Position numbers and translations under genes: made by a program | Assembly: GCF_900113605.1 (NCBI RefSeq) | Contig: NZ_FOPY01000007.1 | Location: 218,956 to 282,955, forward strand | Length of the DNA: 64,000 nucleotides | Direction of reading: 5' to 3' | Source: Modicisalibacter xianhensis | GTDB taxonomy: Bacteria; Pseudomonadota; Gammaproteobacteria; Pseudomonadales; Halomonadaceae | Shown here: positions 54,559 to 63,038 of the stretch, piece after piece | Layout of the letters: every line of letters begins with the position of its first letter | Position numbering within the stretch: position 1 is the stretch's first letter | Notes under the pieces: generated by a model | The model's database searches: none | Seen by the model: only the letters and a program-made list of their open reading frames with translations | What the model was told of the DNA's origin: nothing

Positions 54559-54589
54559 ATAGGCCGGGTGTCGCCCGGCCTATTTTTTT
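54559..54589 (+). terminator. Terminator of pilA
   Basis: A 10 bp stem (54559-54568 with 54574-54583, loop TGTCG) is followed by a seven-T run. It ends 12 bases before the next gene, so that gene probably depends on read-through or its own weak start. Confidence 0.9.
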
Positions 54590-54600
54590 GGATATGATAG

Positions 54601-55986
54601 TTGGAATACTTTATTTTCTACTCATATGATGTGCAGCGCACATTTTGCTTGCTCCTAACTTTTTTGTGTTTTTTTTATTACGGTTGGCGGTTTCGGGGGG
54701 ATTTGTGGAGTGGTTGTGTAAAAAGGAGAAAAAGTTTAATTTTTCTCGGGATGGTTTTTGCTCTTTGTTTTTTTTTGAATCTTGATTTTTCATTTTTTTC
54801 ACTAATAGAGTTGTTGTTCATTTTTTATAATTTTTTGTTCATATATTACGTAGCTATTATTACATCTTTTTGGGGCAGGGTTGAATGGCTGAATAGTGGC
54901 TATTTTTTAATTTTATTTGTGGTTTTTTATGGTTTTTTCTCTTTAGAGGATATATTTTTTTCATGGAATTATATAGAGAAAAATCAATTCTTTTTGATTG
55001 GTTTAGTTAATGTGCGCCTGTTTTCTGATGTTTTTGTAGGAGTAGTTCCTTTGGTCCTTACTTATTCGCTGGCGCGAATAAGTAAGGACCTATTTGCGGG
55101 GGCGCTATGTGTCGTTGCATTATCGCCACTGTGGTACTTATTGTTTTTGACTGAGGGCCGCTCCGGTTTTTTGAGCATAACAGTAGCAATGCTGTTAACG
55201 TTAGTACTGCTGCGCCGTCAAGCATTGTTGCCAGTTACATTGACGGGTTTAGCAGTCTTGCCTGCCTTAGCGGGTTGGTGGTGGCTAAATCCGTTTCGTG
55301 AACCTGAATCTGGCGAGGTTTTTACCCGTGATATCACGAAGGTAAATGATCGCCTTGTGCTATGGAGTGATGCTTTGCGTTACTCTATCGAGAATTTCCC
55401 GTTTGGCATTGGGCCCATGCAGTTCGCCGGTGATGGACATATTCGTAACGCTAGTGCGCATAATATCTTCCTCAATACCGCTGCTGAATGGGGACTGCCG
55501 TTGGCGCTGGCATTGCTGGGGCTTGTACTTTACGGATGCTGGGTCATCGTCAAGCGAAGTCGCACCATGCCGGACCAAGACAAGCCTATTTATGCCTGTC
55601 TAGTGATGGCGTTTGTTGGCGTGATGGTTAATGCCCAGTTCTCGGGGTCGCATATCGCACCGTTGAGCTCGCTTGTCATGGTGCTGGCGATTGGCGCAGT
55701 ATTCGGCTATCGGGACAGTTCTCAGCCTGTGCCCGTTGTCGATAACACGTCCAGCCGAGGCGTAGGTCCTACCATCTTGTGGCTGGTCATGATGTTGGCA
55801 TTGATCTATTTGATCTGGGCAGGGCTTGAACTTTATGGGCTGGCCATGGAGTCAAAGCAGCGTTGTTTTGAAGAAATTGGCCGGCCTTATCTCTATCCGC
55901 GCTTCTGGTCGCAAGGGCGGTTGGAGTGCATGCAGATGGTCGAGCCGAACCATTGGCTGTTTTCCAAATGGAGTGACTGGCTTTAA
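54601..55986 (+). CDS. O-antigen ligase-like membrane protein, probable pilin oligosaccharyltransferase (TfpO/PilO type)
   Basis: Polytopic membrane protein of 461 residues with about ten hydrophobic segments and the Wzy_C/WaaL/PglL pattern: EGRSG (185-189), GIGPMQF (269-275), then AHNIFLNTAAEWG with H287, and H351. Such ligases directly after pilA, for example in Pseudomonas and Acinetobacter, attach a glycan to the pilin's C-terminal serine, and PilA here ends in serine. Substrate is inferred from context. The start TTG at 54601 is uncertain (next in-frame ATG at 54751, after the first predicted helix). The first 450 or so bases are strikingly AT- and T-rich while the 3' half returns towards the local composition, suggesting transfer or a mosaic origin. 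Confidence 0.75.
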   Translation: MEYFIFYSYDVQRTFCLLLTFLCFFYYGWRFRGDLWSGCVKRRKSLIFLGMVFALCFFLNLDFSFFSLIELLFIFYNFLFIYYVAIITSFWGRVEWLNSGYFLILFVVFYGFFSLEDIFFSWNYIEKNQFFLIGLVNVRLFSDVFVGVVPLVLTYSLARISKDLFAGALCVVALSPLWYLLFLTEGRSGFLSITVAMLLTLVLLRRQALLPVTLTGLAVLPALAGWWWLNPFREPESGEVFTRDITKVNDRLVLWSDALRYSIENFPFGIGPMQFAGDGHIRNASAHNIFLNTAAEWGLPLALALLGLVLYGCWVIVKRSRTMPDQDKPIYACLVMAFVGVMVNAQFSGSHIAPLSSLVMVLAIGAVFGYRDSSQPVPVVDNTSSRGVGPTILWLVMMLALIYLIWAGLELYGLAMESKQRCFEEIGRPYLYPRFWSQGRLECMQMVEPNHWLFSKWSDWL

Positions 55987-56021
55987 TACTGCCTGATTTT
56001 AGTCACCTTTTGTGTAGGGTT

Positions 56022-56056
56022 TCGATTCCAGGAACGGTATGAAAACCTGGAATCGA
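56022..56056. repeat. Perfect 11 bp inverted repeat
   Basis: TCGATTCCAGG (56022-56032) and its exact complement (56046-56056) are separated by 13 bases, between two convergent genes. No T-run follows on the plus strand. It could end transcripts weakly or be a protein site. Confidence 0.45.
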
Positions 56057-56099
56057 TGATGTGGTACGAAGTGATGTTTAAGGTGGGCTTTACCTTGGG

Positions 56100-56399
56100 T
56101 TAATAAAGCGCCTGCTCTTCATCCACCACCTCTTCCAGAATCTCCAAAAACAGCCGATCCGCTTCTGAATGCTCACTCGGGTCTTCGGGAATATGCACGC
56201 TGGTGGTATCCGATATCTCGTTGGCAATTCTCGCCATGACGTCGCTGCCCTTGCCTTTCCCCGACTCGGCCTGTTCCTGATAGGCGCGGCGGGCGATCTC
56301 CAGCGAGCGCTCCAGAATCTGCGGGTCCTGCAGCAGCTTCTTGATGAACCCGCGCAGTTCGTTGATGACGCGAACCTTCTGCATTTCGGAGTTGGCCAT
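56100..56399 (-). CDS. Conserved-looking hypothetical protein, 99 residues
   Basis: I do not recognise a family. The protein is soluble, charged and probably helical: a basic half (VRVINELRGFIKKLLQDPQILERSLEIARRAYQEQ in parts) and an acidic C-terminal half (EDPSEHSEADRLFLEILEEVVDEEQ). A good ribosome site (GGGAG, seven bases before ATG 56399) and neighbour-like codon use support it as a real gene. An in-frame extension to 56468 lacks such a site. It is convergent with the ligase gene and divergent from the secretion operon. Confidence 0.6.
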   Translation of the reverse strand: MANSEMQKVRVINELRGFIKKLLQDPQILERSLEIARRAYQEQAESGKGKGSDVMARIANEISDTTSVHIPEDPSEHSEADRLFLEILEEVVDEEQALY

Positions 56400-56755
56400 G
56401 GGGTGTCTCCCTGCTAGGTGATATTGCATGAAAGATAGCATGCGTCCAGTGCGAGCGTCAGTCGTCATCCTTCCGGTATGAAGCCTTGCTCATGCTTTTG
56501 CTGTAAAAGTTCAACGTTTCGTCTGCTAAAAGTTAAGAAAACTTTGCCATTGATCGCTTACATGCATTGTTGCCGATAGTTTAAAAAACTAGATAGCGCC
56601 GCGCTTTCACATTACATAAAATAGTTTTACTGTTAGTTACAAAAAAGACTGGTTTGGGTCAGGCCCGGTGGGTAAGTGGCTCGAGCCGATAACAACCTGC
56701 CCTCAAGGCGCCGAGCGCTCTCGCGACACGGCCGGGGCAATTAGGGAACTGAAAC
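56400..56755. promoter_or_regulatory. AT-rich divergent control region before the type I secretion operon
   Basis: These 356 bases include a markedly AT-rich stretch (about 56510-56655) with several TAAAAT-, TAGATA- and TTTACT-like patches and a small palindrome AGTTT-AAA-AAACT (56578-56590). No single promoter stands out. Such AT-rich islands ahead of adhesin export operons often bind H-NS-like (MvaT) silencers; that is inference. The 100 bases before the ATG are GC-rich and otherwise blank. Confidence 0.35.
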
Positions 56756-58609
56756 ATGCAAGTGCTCACCTCTCGTCGGGCCTCGGCTCGCCGCACCCCC
56801 TATCGTGCCCTGATCGTGTCCGCGCTGCTGTCACCGCTGGCGCTGGCCTGCGCCCAGGCCAACGCCCAGGAAGCCGCGGGCATCGATACGCTGCGTGGCG
56901 CCGTACAGCGGGCCATGACCCAGAATCCGCAGGTCCAGGCCAGTTGGCACGGCTTCCAGGCGGCCATGGATGAAGTCGACATCGCACGCGGGCAATACCT
57001 CCCCAGCCTGGATGTCAGCGCCGGGATGGGGCGCGAGTACCGTGAAGACGACGACCGTGGCAGCTACGACGCCGACTTCGCCGAAGTCACGCTGACCCAG
57101 ATGCTGTGGGATGGCTTCGAGACCGCCAATGAGGTCGAGCGTCTCGATCAGGCCAAGCTGGTCAGCTACTACGAGCTGATGAGTACCAGCAACGACGTGG
57201 CGCTCGAGGTCACCCAGGCCTATCAGGACGTGCTGCGTTACCGTGACCTGGTGATGCTGGCGCGGGACAACTACGCCAAGCATCTCGAGGTGTACCGGCA
57301 GATCGAGCAGCGTACCCAGTCCGGCGCCGGCCGTGGCGTGGATCTCGAGCAGATCAGTGGTCGCCTGGCCCTGGCCGAGTCCAACCTGTTGACCGAAGCG
57401 GCCAACCTGCACGATGTCAGCGCCCGCTTCCAGCGTCTCGTCGGTGAGCTGCCGCCGGACGAGCTGGCACCGGCACCCGAGTTCACCCAGGGCCTGCCCG
57501 CATCGATCAGCGACGCCGTGATGCAGGCCTACGAAGGCAACCCGGGCTTTCATGCCGCCATCAAGAACATCGACGCGGCACGTGCTGCCGCCGAGGCGAC
57601 CAAGGCCGGCTTCCACCCGCAGGTGGACTTCCGTGCCAGCGCCGGCACCAATAACCAGAGCGGTGTCACTGGGCGCTACGATCAGGGCGTGGTGCAGGTC
57701 GTGGCCAGCATGAACCTATACCGGGGCGGATCGGACCTGGCCGCGTATCGCCAGGCCAGCGACCTGCTCGCCCAGGCCAAGGACCTGCGTGACCAGGAAT
57801 GTCGCGATGTGCGCGAAAACACCACCGTGGCCTTCAACGATACGCGCCGCATCGCCGAGCAGATGAACTACCTCAACCAGCACCGCCTGTCGACCGGGCG
57901 CGTGCGCGGCGCCTACCAGCAGCAGTTCGATATCGGCGAGCGTACGCTGCTCGACGTGCTCGATTCCGAGAACGAGTACTTCGAGGCCAGCCGCGCCTAC
58001 TCCAACGCCACCTATGATCTGGAAATGGCCCGGGCCCGCACCCTGGCAGCCTTGGGTCAGTTGTTGCCCGCGCTGGAAGTCTCGCGCAGCGGCATCCCGA
58101 CGCTGACCGAACTGGGCAGCGATGGGGTGGTGATCGATGGCGAAACCATCTGCCCCGTCCAGGCACCGACCCGCTACAGCCTGGAAGAACTCACCGCCGG
58201 CCTGATGCCCAGTGCCGTTGCCGTGCCCTCTACCGCCAGCGAGCCGGTGCGTGCGCCCGATTACGTGCTGGGTGCCGATGCACTGTTCGAGACCGGTAGC
58301 GCCTGGCTGAGTGCGGACGCCCGCGACACGCTCGCCAAGCTGGCGCAGGAGATCCAGGCGCGCAGCGACCTGCAGCGTATAGTTATCGCCGGTCATGCCG
58401 ATAGTACCGGTAGCGATGCGGTCAACGACCCGCTCTCCGAGGAGCGCGCGCGTCGCGTGGCGGGATATCTGGCCGAGCAGGGCGTCGATCTTGCCCTGTT
58501 GACCAGCCGGGGCTATGGGTCGCGTCAGCCGGTGGCCAGCAATGACACAGTCGAGGGGCGCCGCGCCAATCGCCGTGTGGAAATCACCCTGGCGCGCCAG
58601 GGCGAGTGA
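56756..58609 (+). CDS. TolC-family outer-membrane protein fused to an OmpA C-terminal domain (LapE-like)
   Basis: Outer-membrane channel of a type I secretion system, 617 residues. After a signal peptide (about 1-38, ALLSPLALACAQANAQ) comes a TolC/OEP repeat pair (about 45-440; e.g. DIARGQYLPSLDVSAGMG and FNDTRRIAEQMNYLNQ). From residue 504 to the end is an OmpA-like peptidoglycan-binding domain (ALFETGSAWLSADAR; GHADSTGSDAVNDPLSEERA; RRANRRVEI), which most TolC proteins lack. It would anchor the channel to the cell wall. It starts the operon with the LapB- and LapC-like genes. Confidence 0.9.
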   Translation: MQVLTSRRASARRTPYRALIVSALLSPLALACAQANAQEAAGIDTLRGAVQRAMTQNPQVQASWHGFQAAMDEVDIARGQYLPSLDVSAGMGREYREDDDRGSYDADFAEVTLTQMLWDGFETANEVERLDQAKLVSYYELMSTSNDVALEVTQAYQDVLRYRDLVMLARDNYAKHLEVYRQIEQRTQSGAGRGVDLEQISGRLALAESNLLTEAANLHDVSARFQRLVGELPPDELAPAPEFTQGLPASISDAVMQAYEGNPGFHAAIKNIDAARAAAEATKAGFHPQVDFRASAGTNNQSGVTGRYDQGVVQVVASMNLYRGGSDLAAYRQASDLLAQAKDLRDQECRDVRENTTVAFNDTRRIAEQMNYLNQHRLSTGRVRGAYQQQFDIGERTLLDVLDSENEYFEASRAYSNATYDLEMARARTLAALGQLLPALEVSRSGIPTLTELGSDGVVIDGETICPVQAPTRYSLEELTAGLMPSAVAVPSTASEPVRAPDYVLGADALFETGSAWLSADARDTLAKLAQEIQARSDLQRIVIAGHADSTGSDAVNDPLSEERARRVAGYLAEQGVDLALLTSRGYGSRQPVASNDTVEGRRANRRVEITLARQGE

Positions 58610-58640
58610 ACCGCAGGTAGAAAAAGGCAGGTAGAAGAGA

Positions 58641-60800
58641 GTGACCAGCCATATCAAGCTAGACGGGACCCAGGCCACGGGCGGGGAATTGCTCGAATGC
58701 CTGCGCGTGGTGGCCCGCGCGCACGATCACGACATTACCCGTGAAGCGGCCCTGGCTGGGTTGCCACTGGAAGAGGGCGAGCTGACGCCGGGCGTGTTCG
58801 CCCGGGCAGCGGCCAGGGCCGGGCTGACCTCGCGTCAGACCCGTTGCTCCCTGGCACGCCTGAACCCGCAGCTATTCCCGGTCATCCTGCTGCTCGAGCC
58901 GGGGCGTGCCTGTGTCTTGCTGTGGCTGGACGTCAAGCAGCGCCTGGCTCGGGTCGTCTATCCCGAGTTGGGCGAGGCGGCCGTCGAGGTGCCCATCGAC
59001 GAGCTGCATGCCCGTTACAGTGGCCGGGCGATCTATGCCCGGCCCAAGCATCGTTTCGATGCGCGTACGCCCGAGGTTCGCCAGCACAAGCAGCGCCACT
59101 GGTTCTGGGGCGTGGTGCTGGAGAATCGCAAGCTCTACCGCGACGTGCTGGTCGGCTCAGTGATGATCAACCTGTTTGCCATCGCCATGCCGATGTTCGT
59201 CATGAACGTCTATGACCGGGTGGTGCCCAACCAGGCCACCGAAACATTGTGGGCATTGGCGGCAGGCATCTTCCTGGTGCTGTGTGCCGATTTGGCGCTA
59301 CGCCTGACGCGCAATGCGTTCGTCGATCTGGCGGCCAGCCGGGCCGACGTCAAGCTGTCCTCGGCGTTGCTGCAGCGGGTGCTGGGCATGCGTCTCGAGG
59401 CACGGCCGGCGTCGACTGGCTCGTTTGCCTCCACGCTGCATTCCTTCGAGTCGGTGCGGGCCTTCATCGGTTCGGCCACCGTGGTGGGCCTGGTCGACTT
59501 GCCGTTCGTGATTCTCTTCGGCGCGATCATTGCCCTCATTTCCCCGCCGCTGGTGATTCCCATCGTGGTGGGCATCGCCTTCGTGCTGCTCTATGCGTTG
59601 GCGGCACAGGGCAAGATGCATGAGCTTTCCGAGACTACCTGGCGGGTCGGGGCGCAGCGCAATGCCACGCTGATCGAAAGCCTCGCCAACCTGGAAACCG
59701 TCAAGACGCTGCGTGCCGAAGGCCGCATCCAGGGTACCTGGGAAAAGGCCACGGCATTCCTGTCGCGCACCTCGGCGCAGATGCGCCTGCTGGGCTCGTC
59801 GGTGGGCAGCGTGGCGATGTGGGCCCAGCAGACCGTGGCGGTGGCAATCATCATCGTCGGCGTCTACTTGATCATCGAGGGCGAACTGACCCAGGGCGGG
59901 TTGATCGCTGCCTACCTGCTGTCGTCTCGGGCCATGGCGCCGGTCAGTCAGGCGGCTGCGCTGATGGGGCAGTACCACAATGCCTCGACGGCCCTGGCGT
60001 CGCTCAACGAGGTCATGCAGAAACCCGAGGAACGCCCAGAGGGTCGTCACTTCGTCAGCCGGCCACAGGTGCGCGGTCAGCTCGAGCTGCGTGGGGTCAC
60101 GCTGCGCTATCCCAACGAAGAGCGCGAGGCGCTGCGCGACGTGTCTGTGAAGATTCGCGCCGGGGAGAAAGTGGCGATCCTGGGCCGGGTCGGCTCTGGC
60201 AAGTCCACGCTCAACAAGCTGCTGCAAGGGCTTTACCAGCCCACGGCCGGCGCAGTGATGGTGGATGGCGTGGACATTCGTCAGTTCGACCCGGTCGAGC
60301 TGCGTCGCCACATCGGCTACGTGCCCCAGGATATCGCACTGTTCTACGGCTCGCTGCGTGACAATATCGTCGCGGCTGGTGGCAGTGACGGGGTCGATGA
60401 CGACGCGCTGCTGCGCGCGATCCAGCTCAGCGGCCTGGAAGAGATGGTCAACGGTCATCCGCAGGGTGTCGAGTTGCAGGTCGGGGAGCGTGGCGAGCTA
60501 CTCTCCGGCGGTCAACGTCAGGCGGTGGCAATTGCCCGGGCGCTGGTCAACGACCCGCAGATCCTGTTGCTCGATGAGCCGACCAGCGCCATGGACCATA
60601 CCAGCGAGGAAGCCTTCAAGCGTGCCCTGAGCGAATACGCCGTGCATCGCACGATGGTGATCGTGACCCACCGCACCTCGCTGCTGTCGCTGGTGGATCG
60701 CATTGTGGTCATCGATGGCGGCAAGATCGTCGCCGACGGGCCCAAGGATCAGGTCATCGAGGCCCTGCGCAAGGGGCAGGTGGGGAGGGCCGCCGGATGA
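58641..60800 (+). CDS. lapB: Type I secretion ABC transporter, LapB-like (permease/ATPase)
   Basis: Inner-membrane ABC exporter, 719 residues. Residues 1-140 resemble a C39 peptidase but lack the catalytic cysteine position (A-T-G-G where C-G is expected), so it is a C39-like domain for substrate recognition, as in RTX and LapA exporters. Membrane domain about 155-430; ATPase with Walker A GRVGSGKS (515-522), signature LSGGQ (621-625), Walker B ILLLDE (641-646). The start is GTG at 58641. It follows the TolC-OmpA gene by 31 bases and overlaps the adaptor gene. Confidence 0.9.
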   Translation: MTSHIKLDGTQATGGELLECLRVVARAHDHDITREAALAGLPLEEGELTPGVFARAAARAGLTSRQTRCSLARLNPQLFPVILLLEPGRACVLLWLDVKQRLARVVYPELGEAAVEVPIDELHARYSGRAIYARPKHRFDARTPEVRQHKQRHWFWGVVLENRKLYRDVLVGSVMINLFAIAMPMFVMNVYDRVVPNQATETLWALAAGIFLVLCADLALRLTRNAFVDLAASRADVKLSSALLQRVLGMRLEARPASTGSFASTLHSFESVRAFIGSATVVGLVDLPFVILFGAIIALISPPLVIPIVVGIAFVLLYALAAQGKMHELSETTWRVGAQRNATLIESLANLETVKTLRAEGRIQGTWEKATAFLSRTSAQMRLLGSSVGSVAMWAQQTVAVAIIIVGVYLIIEGELTQGGLIAAYLLSSRAMAPVSQAAALMGQYHNASTALASLNEVMQKPEERPEGRHFVSRPQVRGQLELRGVTLRYPNEEREALRDVSVKIRAGEKVAILGRVGSGKSTLNKLLQGLYQPTAGAVMVDGVDIRQFDPVELRRHIGYVPQDIALFYGSLRDNIVAAGGSDGVDDDALLRAIQLSGLEEMVNGHPQGVELQVGERGELLSGGQRQAVAIARALVNDPQILLLDEPTSAMDHTSEEAFKRALSEYAVHRTMVIVTHRTSLLSLVDRIVVIDGGKIVADGPKDQVIEALRKGQVGRAAG

Positions 60801-62257
60801 GCGATTCCACGCCTGTCATGAACAACAACGGGGAAACGGCCAATCGCAAGAGCGCCGAGCAAGTGGGGTTCGAGGCCATGGGTCGGGTCACCAAGGCCGG
60901 TGGCAGGCCGTTCCGACCGTTGATCGATCGCTTGTTCGCGCGCTGGGTCTCGTCCGCTCACTTGAACCGCGACTGGGCCAGCGATGCCGACTGGGCGCGC
61001 ATGCAGCAAGACCCCATGCGGGCTCGAGGGCTGCTGTATCTGGTCGTCGGCGTACTCATCGCCCTGCTGGCCTGGGCCTATGTCGCCGAGATCGATCAGG
61101 TCACCAAGGGCATGGGGCGGGTCATTCCCTCGTCACAACTCAAGGTCGTCCAGTCGTTCGACGGTGGCGTGGTCGAGGCCTTGCTGGTCAAGGAGGGCGA
61201 CAGCGTCGAGGAAGAGCAGTTGCTGATGCGCATCGACCCGACGCGCTTCGTGTCTTCCTATCGGGAGGGCGTGGCCAAGTCGCTTGCGTTGCAGGCCAAG
61301 GCAGAGCGTCTCACGGCGTTGACGGCGGAGCGCCCCTTCGTACCGTCGCAGGAATTGGCCGAACAGGCGCCGGACCTCGTCGCGCATGAGCGAGCCCTGT
61401 TCGAGAGTAGCCGTCAGGCCTTGGAAGAAACGCGCAAGATTGCCCAGGAGCAACTGAGCCAGCGTCGCGAGGAACTCAAGGAGGCCCAGGCGCGCTTCGA
61501 CCAGGCCTCGCGGGCGCTGGATCTGGCGTCACGGGAGTTGTCGCTGACGCGCCCCTTGCTCAACTCAGGGGCGGTGTCCGAAGTCGAGGTGCTGCGCCTG
61601 GAGCGGGATGTTTCCAATGCCCGTGGCGAACGCAACCAGGCTTCCGCCCAGGTGGCTCGCCTGCAGGCCGCCATCGAGGAGGCCGACAGCAAGCTGCGCG
61701 AGGCCTCCCTGGAGCTCAAGAACCGCTGGAGTAATGAGCTTTCCGAGACGCTGGGGCAACTGGCCGCCCTGGAGCAGAGCAATGTCGGCCTGCAGGACAA
61801 GGTCGCTATGGCCGAGATCCGTTCTCCCGTGGATGGCATTGTGCAGCGGCTGCATGTCACCACGTTGGGCGGTGTGGTGCAGCCTGGCCAGGACATTGTC
61901 GAGATCGTGCCAAACGACGAACAACTGCTCGTCGAGGCGCGCATCGCCCCGCAGGATATTGCCTTTCTGCGACCCGGCCAGTCGGCCTTCGTCAAGTTCA
62001 CCGCCTATGACTTTGCCACCTACGGTGGCATGCAGGCCACGCTCGAGCACATCAGTGCGGACACGATCACCGATGACGATAACAACACCTTCTATCTGGT
62101 AAGGGTGCGTACCCAGGACAACGCGCTGGGCCCGAACCTGACCATTATTCCCGGGATGACGGCGCAGGTGGATATCCGCACTGGCAAGCGTACGGTGCTC
62201 GACTATCTGCTCAAGCCGCTCCTTCGAGCCAAGGGCAATGCGCTGAGCGAACGATGA
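60797..62257 (+). CDS. lapC: Type I secretion membrane fusion protein, LapC/HlyD-like
   Basis: Periplasmic adaptor linking the ABC exporter to the outer-membrane channel, 486 residues. A cytoplasmic N-terminus precedes one membrane helix (about 77-97, LLYLVVGVLIALLAWAYV), a lipoyl half-motif (GMGRVIPSSQLKVVQSFDGG), a long coiled coil (about 150-335) and the HlyD C-domain (MAEIRSPVDGIVQRLHVTTLGGVVQPGQ in parts). It overlaps lapB by four bases and the LuxR gene by four bases, so the exporter and regulator are one transcript. Confidence 0.9.
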   Translation: MSDSTPVMNNNGETANRKSAEQVGFEAMGRVTKAGGRPFRPLIDRLFARWVSSAHLNRDWASDADWARMQQDPMRARGLLYLVVGVLIALLAWAYVAEIDQVTKGMGRVIPSSQLKVVQSFDGGVVEALLVKEGDSVEEEQLLMRIDPTRFVSSYREGVAKSLALQAKAERLTALTAERPFVPSQELAEQAPDLVAHERALFESSRQALEETRKIAQEQLSQRREELKEAQARFDQASRALDLASRELSLTRPLLNSGAVSEVEVLRLERDVSNARGERNQASAQVARLQAAIEEADSKLREASLELKNRWSNELSETLGQLAALEQSNVGLQDKVAMAEIRSPVDGIVQRLHVTTLGGVVQPGQDIVEIVPNDEQLLVEARIAPQDIAFLRPGQSAFVKFTAYDFATYGGMQATLEHISADTITDDDNNTFYLVRVRTQDNALGPNLTIIPGMTAQVDIRTGKRTVLDYLLKPLLRAKGNALSER

Positions 62258-62874
62258 ACAGACATCTATTCGTATGCCAGGGTGACAACGTGGTCCCGCG
62301 CTGGACCGAGGCCTTTCCGAGCGCACGGTTATGCACGCCGCAGCAGGCCCGCGCCCAGGCCAGTCGTGAGGACCATGTATGGGTGCTCGCCGATGTGGAG
62401 GACTGGGCTGGGCTTGTCACGATCCTGGCGCAGCGCGGCGCCATGGTCGTGGTGCTCTCCTACCGCCCGGATGCCAACCAGGCGTTTCAGGCGCTGGATG
62501 CCGGGGCCAAGGGATACGCGCATGCGCTTTCGGCGCCGGCGTTGTTGACCCAGATTGCCCTGGTGATCGCCAACCAGGGGTTATGGGTCTGGCCGGAGTT
62601 GTTGCAGCAGGTGGTGGGTACGACCTTTCGCCTGCTGGGAAGCGGTGCTCGCGCCAACGACAGCGTGCTGGCGGGGCTGACGGCTCGCGAACGCGACGTG
62701 GCCCTGGCCGTGGCGGCCGGCAAGAGCAACAAGGAAGTCGCCCGGCAACTCGACATTACCGAACGTACCGTCAAGGCGCATCTTGGTGCCGTGTTCCGCA
62801 AGCTGCATATCCGCGACCGCATGCAACTGGTGCTGACCCTCTCGGGGCAGGGCCAGGAAGTCGGCATGCTGTGA
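62254..62874 (+). CDS. LuxR-family transcriptional regulator with degenerate receiver-like domain
   Basis: Probable DNA-binding regulator of 206 residues. The C-terminal HTH (141-200: LTARERDVALAVAAGKSNKEVA, then RTVKAHLGAVFRKL) is a complete LuxR/FixJ type. The N-terminal 120 residues have the size and ending of a receiver (AGAKGYAHALSAPALLTQI), but the phosphoacceptor region is replaced (VLADVEDWAG instead of a D-x-x-M-P-x-M-D-G pattern), so phosphorylation-independent action is likely. It overlaps lapC by four bases and precedes the adhesin gene, suggesting local control of adhesin or exporter. Confidence 0.85.
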   Translation: MNRHLFVCQGDNVVPRWTEAFPSARLCTPQQARAQASREDHVWVLADVEDWAGLVTILAQRGAMVVVLSYRPDANQAFQALDAGAKGYAHALSAPALLTQIALVIANQGLWVWPELLQQVVGTTFRLLGSGARANDSVLAGLTARERDVALAVAAGKSNKEVARQLDITERTVKAHLGAVFRKLHIRDRMQLVLTLSGQGQEVGML

Positions 62875-62897
62875 GTCGCCGTCTTGTCCACGAATAA

Positions 62898-62938
62898 GGA
62901 CCGGCTGGCAGTTACATTACGTTACTGTCCTTCGGTCC
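62898..62938 (+). terminator. Hairpin between the LuxR gene and the adhesin gene
   Basis: GGACCG (62898-62903) pairs with CGGTCC (62933-62938), enclosing CAGT/ACTG (62909-62912 with 62924-62927). Only a short TTTT lies beyond. It could be a weak terminator or part of the adhesin leader; TTACATTACGTTAC in its loop is also promoter-like. Confidence 0.35.
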
Positions 62939-63038
62939 AATACTTTTCCTGGCCGGCCTTCCCTAATCTCGTTAGCACTGAACCTCCCTTCGTGGCGCTA
63001 GGCCGTCACGACTCCACTCGCTCGCAGGGTGACAACGC

